From the NCBI GenBank assembly GCA_029987045.1, contig DALTWN010000064.1, positions 1 through 6,195 on the forward strand: a stretch of 6,195 bases of DNA, given 5' to 3'. The notes under the pieces are model-generated. The model saw nothing but the letters and a program-made list of their open reading frames with translations. It was not told the DNA's origin and did no database searches. Position 1 is the first letter of the stretch, and every line of letters begins with the position of its first letter. Source of the DNA: Methanocorpusculum sp. GTDB taxonomy: Archaea; Halobacteriota; Methanomicrobia; Methanomicrobiales; Methanocorpusculaceae. The position numbers and the translations under genes were made by a program. Positions 6,158 through 6,195 of this stretch are shown piece by piece.

Positions 6158-6195
6158 ATGCTCGAAAACGAATATCAGTTAGATTTCTTCAAAGA
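6158..6195 (+). CDS. alaS: Alanyl-tRNA synthetase, N-terminal fragment (runs off the window)
   Basis: Twelve complete codons are visible: M-L-E-N-E-Y-Q-L-D-F-F-K. This closely resembles how archaeal alanyl-tRNA synthetases begin (M-L-E-x-E-Y-x-L-x-F-F/Y-x pattern), which charge tRNA-Ala and edit mischarged Ser/Gly. AGGGG (6144-6148), nine bases before ATG 6158, supports the start, and a TATA-like element lies about 50 bases upstream. The catalytic domain is outside the window, so the call rests on N-terminal similarity recalled from the family and on a well-formed start. Confidence 0.72.
   Translation, partial: MLENEYQLDFFK

Overview
The window looks like a slice of a methanogenic archaeon chromosome, most likely Methanomicrobiales and possibly Methanocorpusculum-like. 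The grounds are an archaeal-type BPG-independent phosphoglycerate mutase (ApgM), a start that reads like archaeal alanyl-tRNA synthetase, an archaeal site-2 protease, a DUF123 (COG1833) nuclease, TATA-like promoters, oligo-T ends and roughly even base composition. The genus is inferred from protein flavour and was not tested.

Layout, left to right. The first 28 bases appear to be the 3' end of a rightward gene. Its stop codon lies inside a strong hairpin with a GAAA tetraloop. A rightward cluster follows: a membrane-embedded M50 site-2 protease with a PDZ domain (174-1496), a metallo-beta-lactamase-fold hydrolase (1541-2143), and a small GIY-YIG nuclease of the DUF123 family (2140-2571) whose start overlaps the previous stop as ATGA. 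This cluster converges, across 15 bases, on a leftward cluster.

Read in its own direction, the leftward cluster is apgM (5836-4619), then a protein with two bactofilin-like beta-helix blocks around a single membrane segment (4586-3432), then a SAM-dependent methyltransferase-like protein (3426-2587). Gaps are 32 and 5 bases, and the cluster ends in an oligo-T tract, so one transcript is likely. A 321-base divergent intergenic region separates apgM from the first 38 bases of alaS (6158 onward). It carries promoter-like elements, a long imperfect inverted repeat and a short direct repeat.

Most of the content is housekeeping or general-purpose: gluconeogenesis/glycolysis (ApgM), translation (AlaS), membrane proteolysis (S2P). 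I see no mobile element, CRISPR array, tRNA or rRNA, and no clear defence or novel multi-gene system. The least ordinary items are the two-block beta-helix membrane protein co-oriented with apgM and a methyltransferase, the structured apgM/alaS intergenic region, and the stop-codon hairpin at the left edge.
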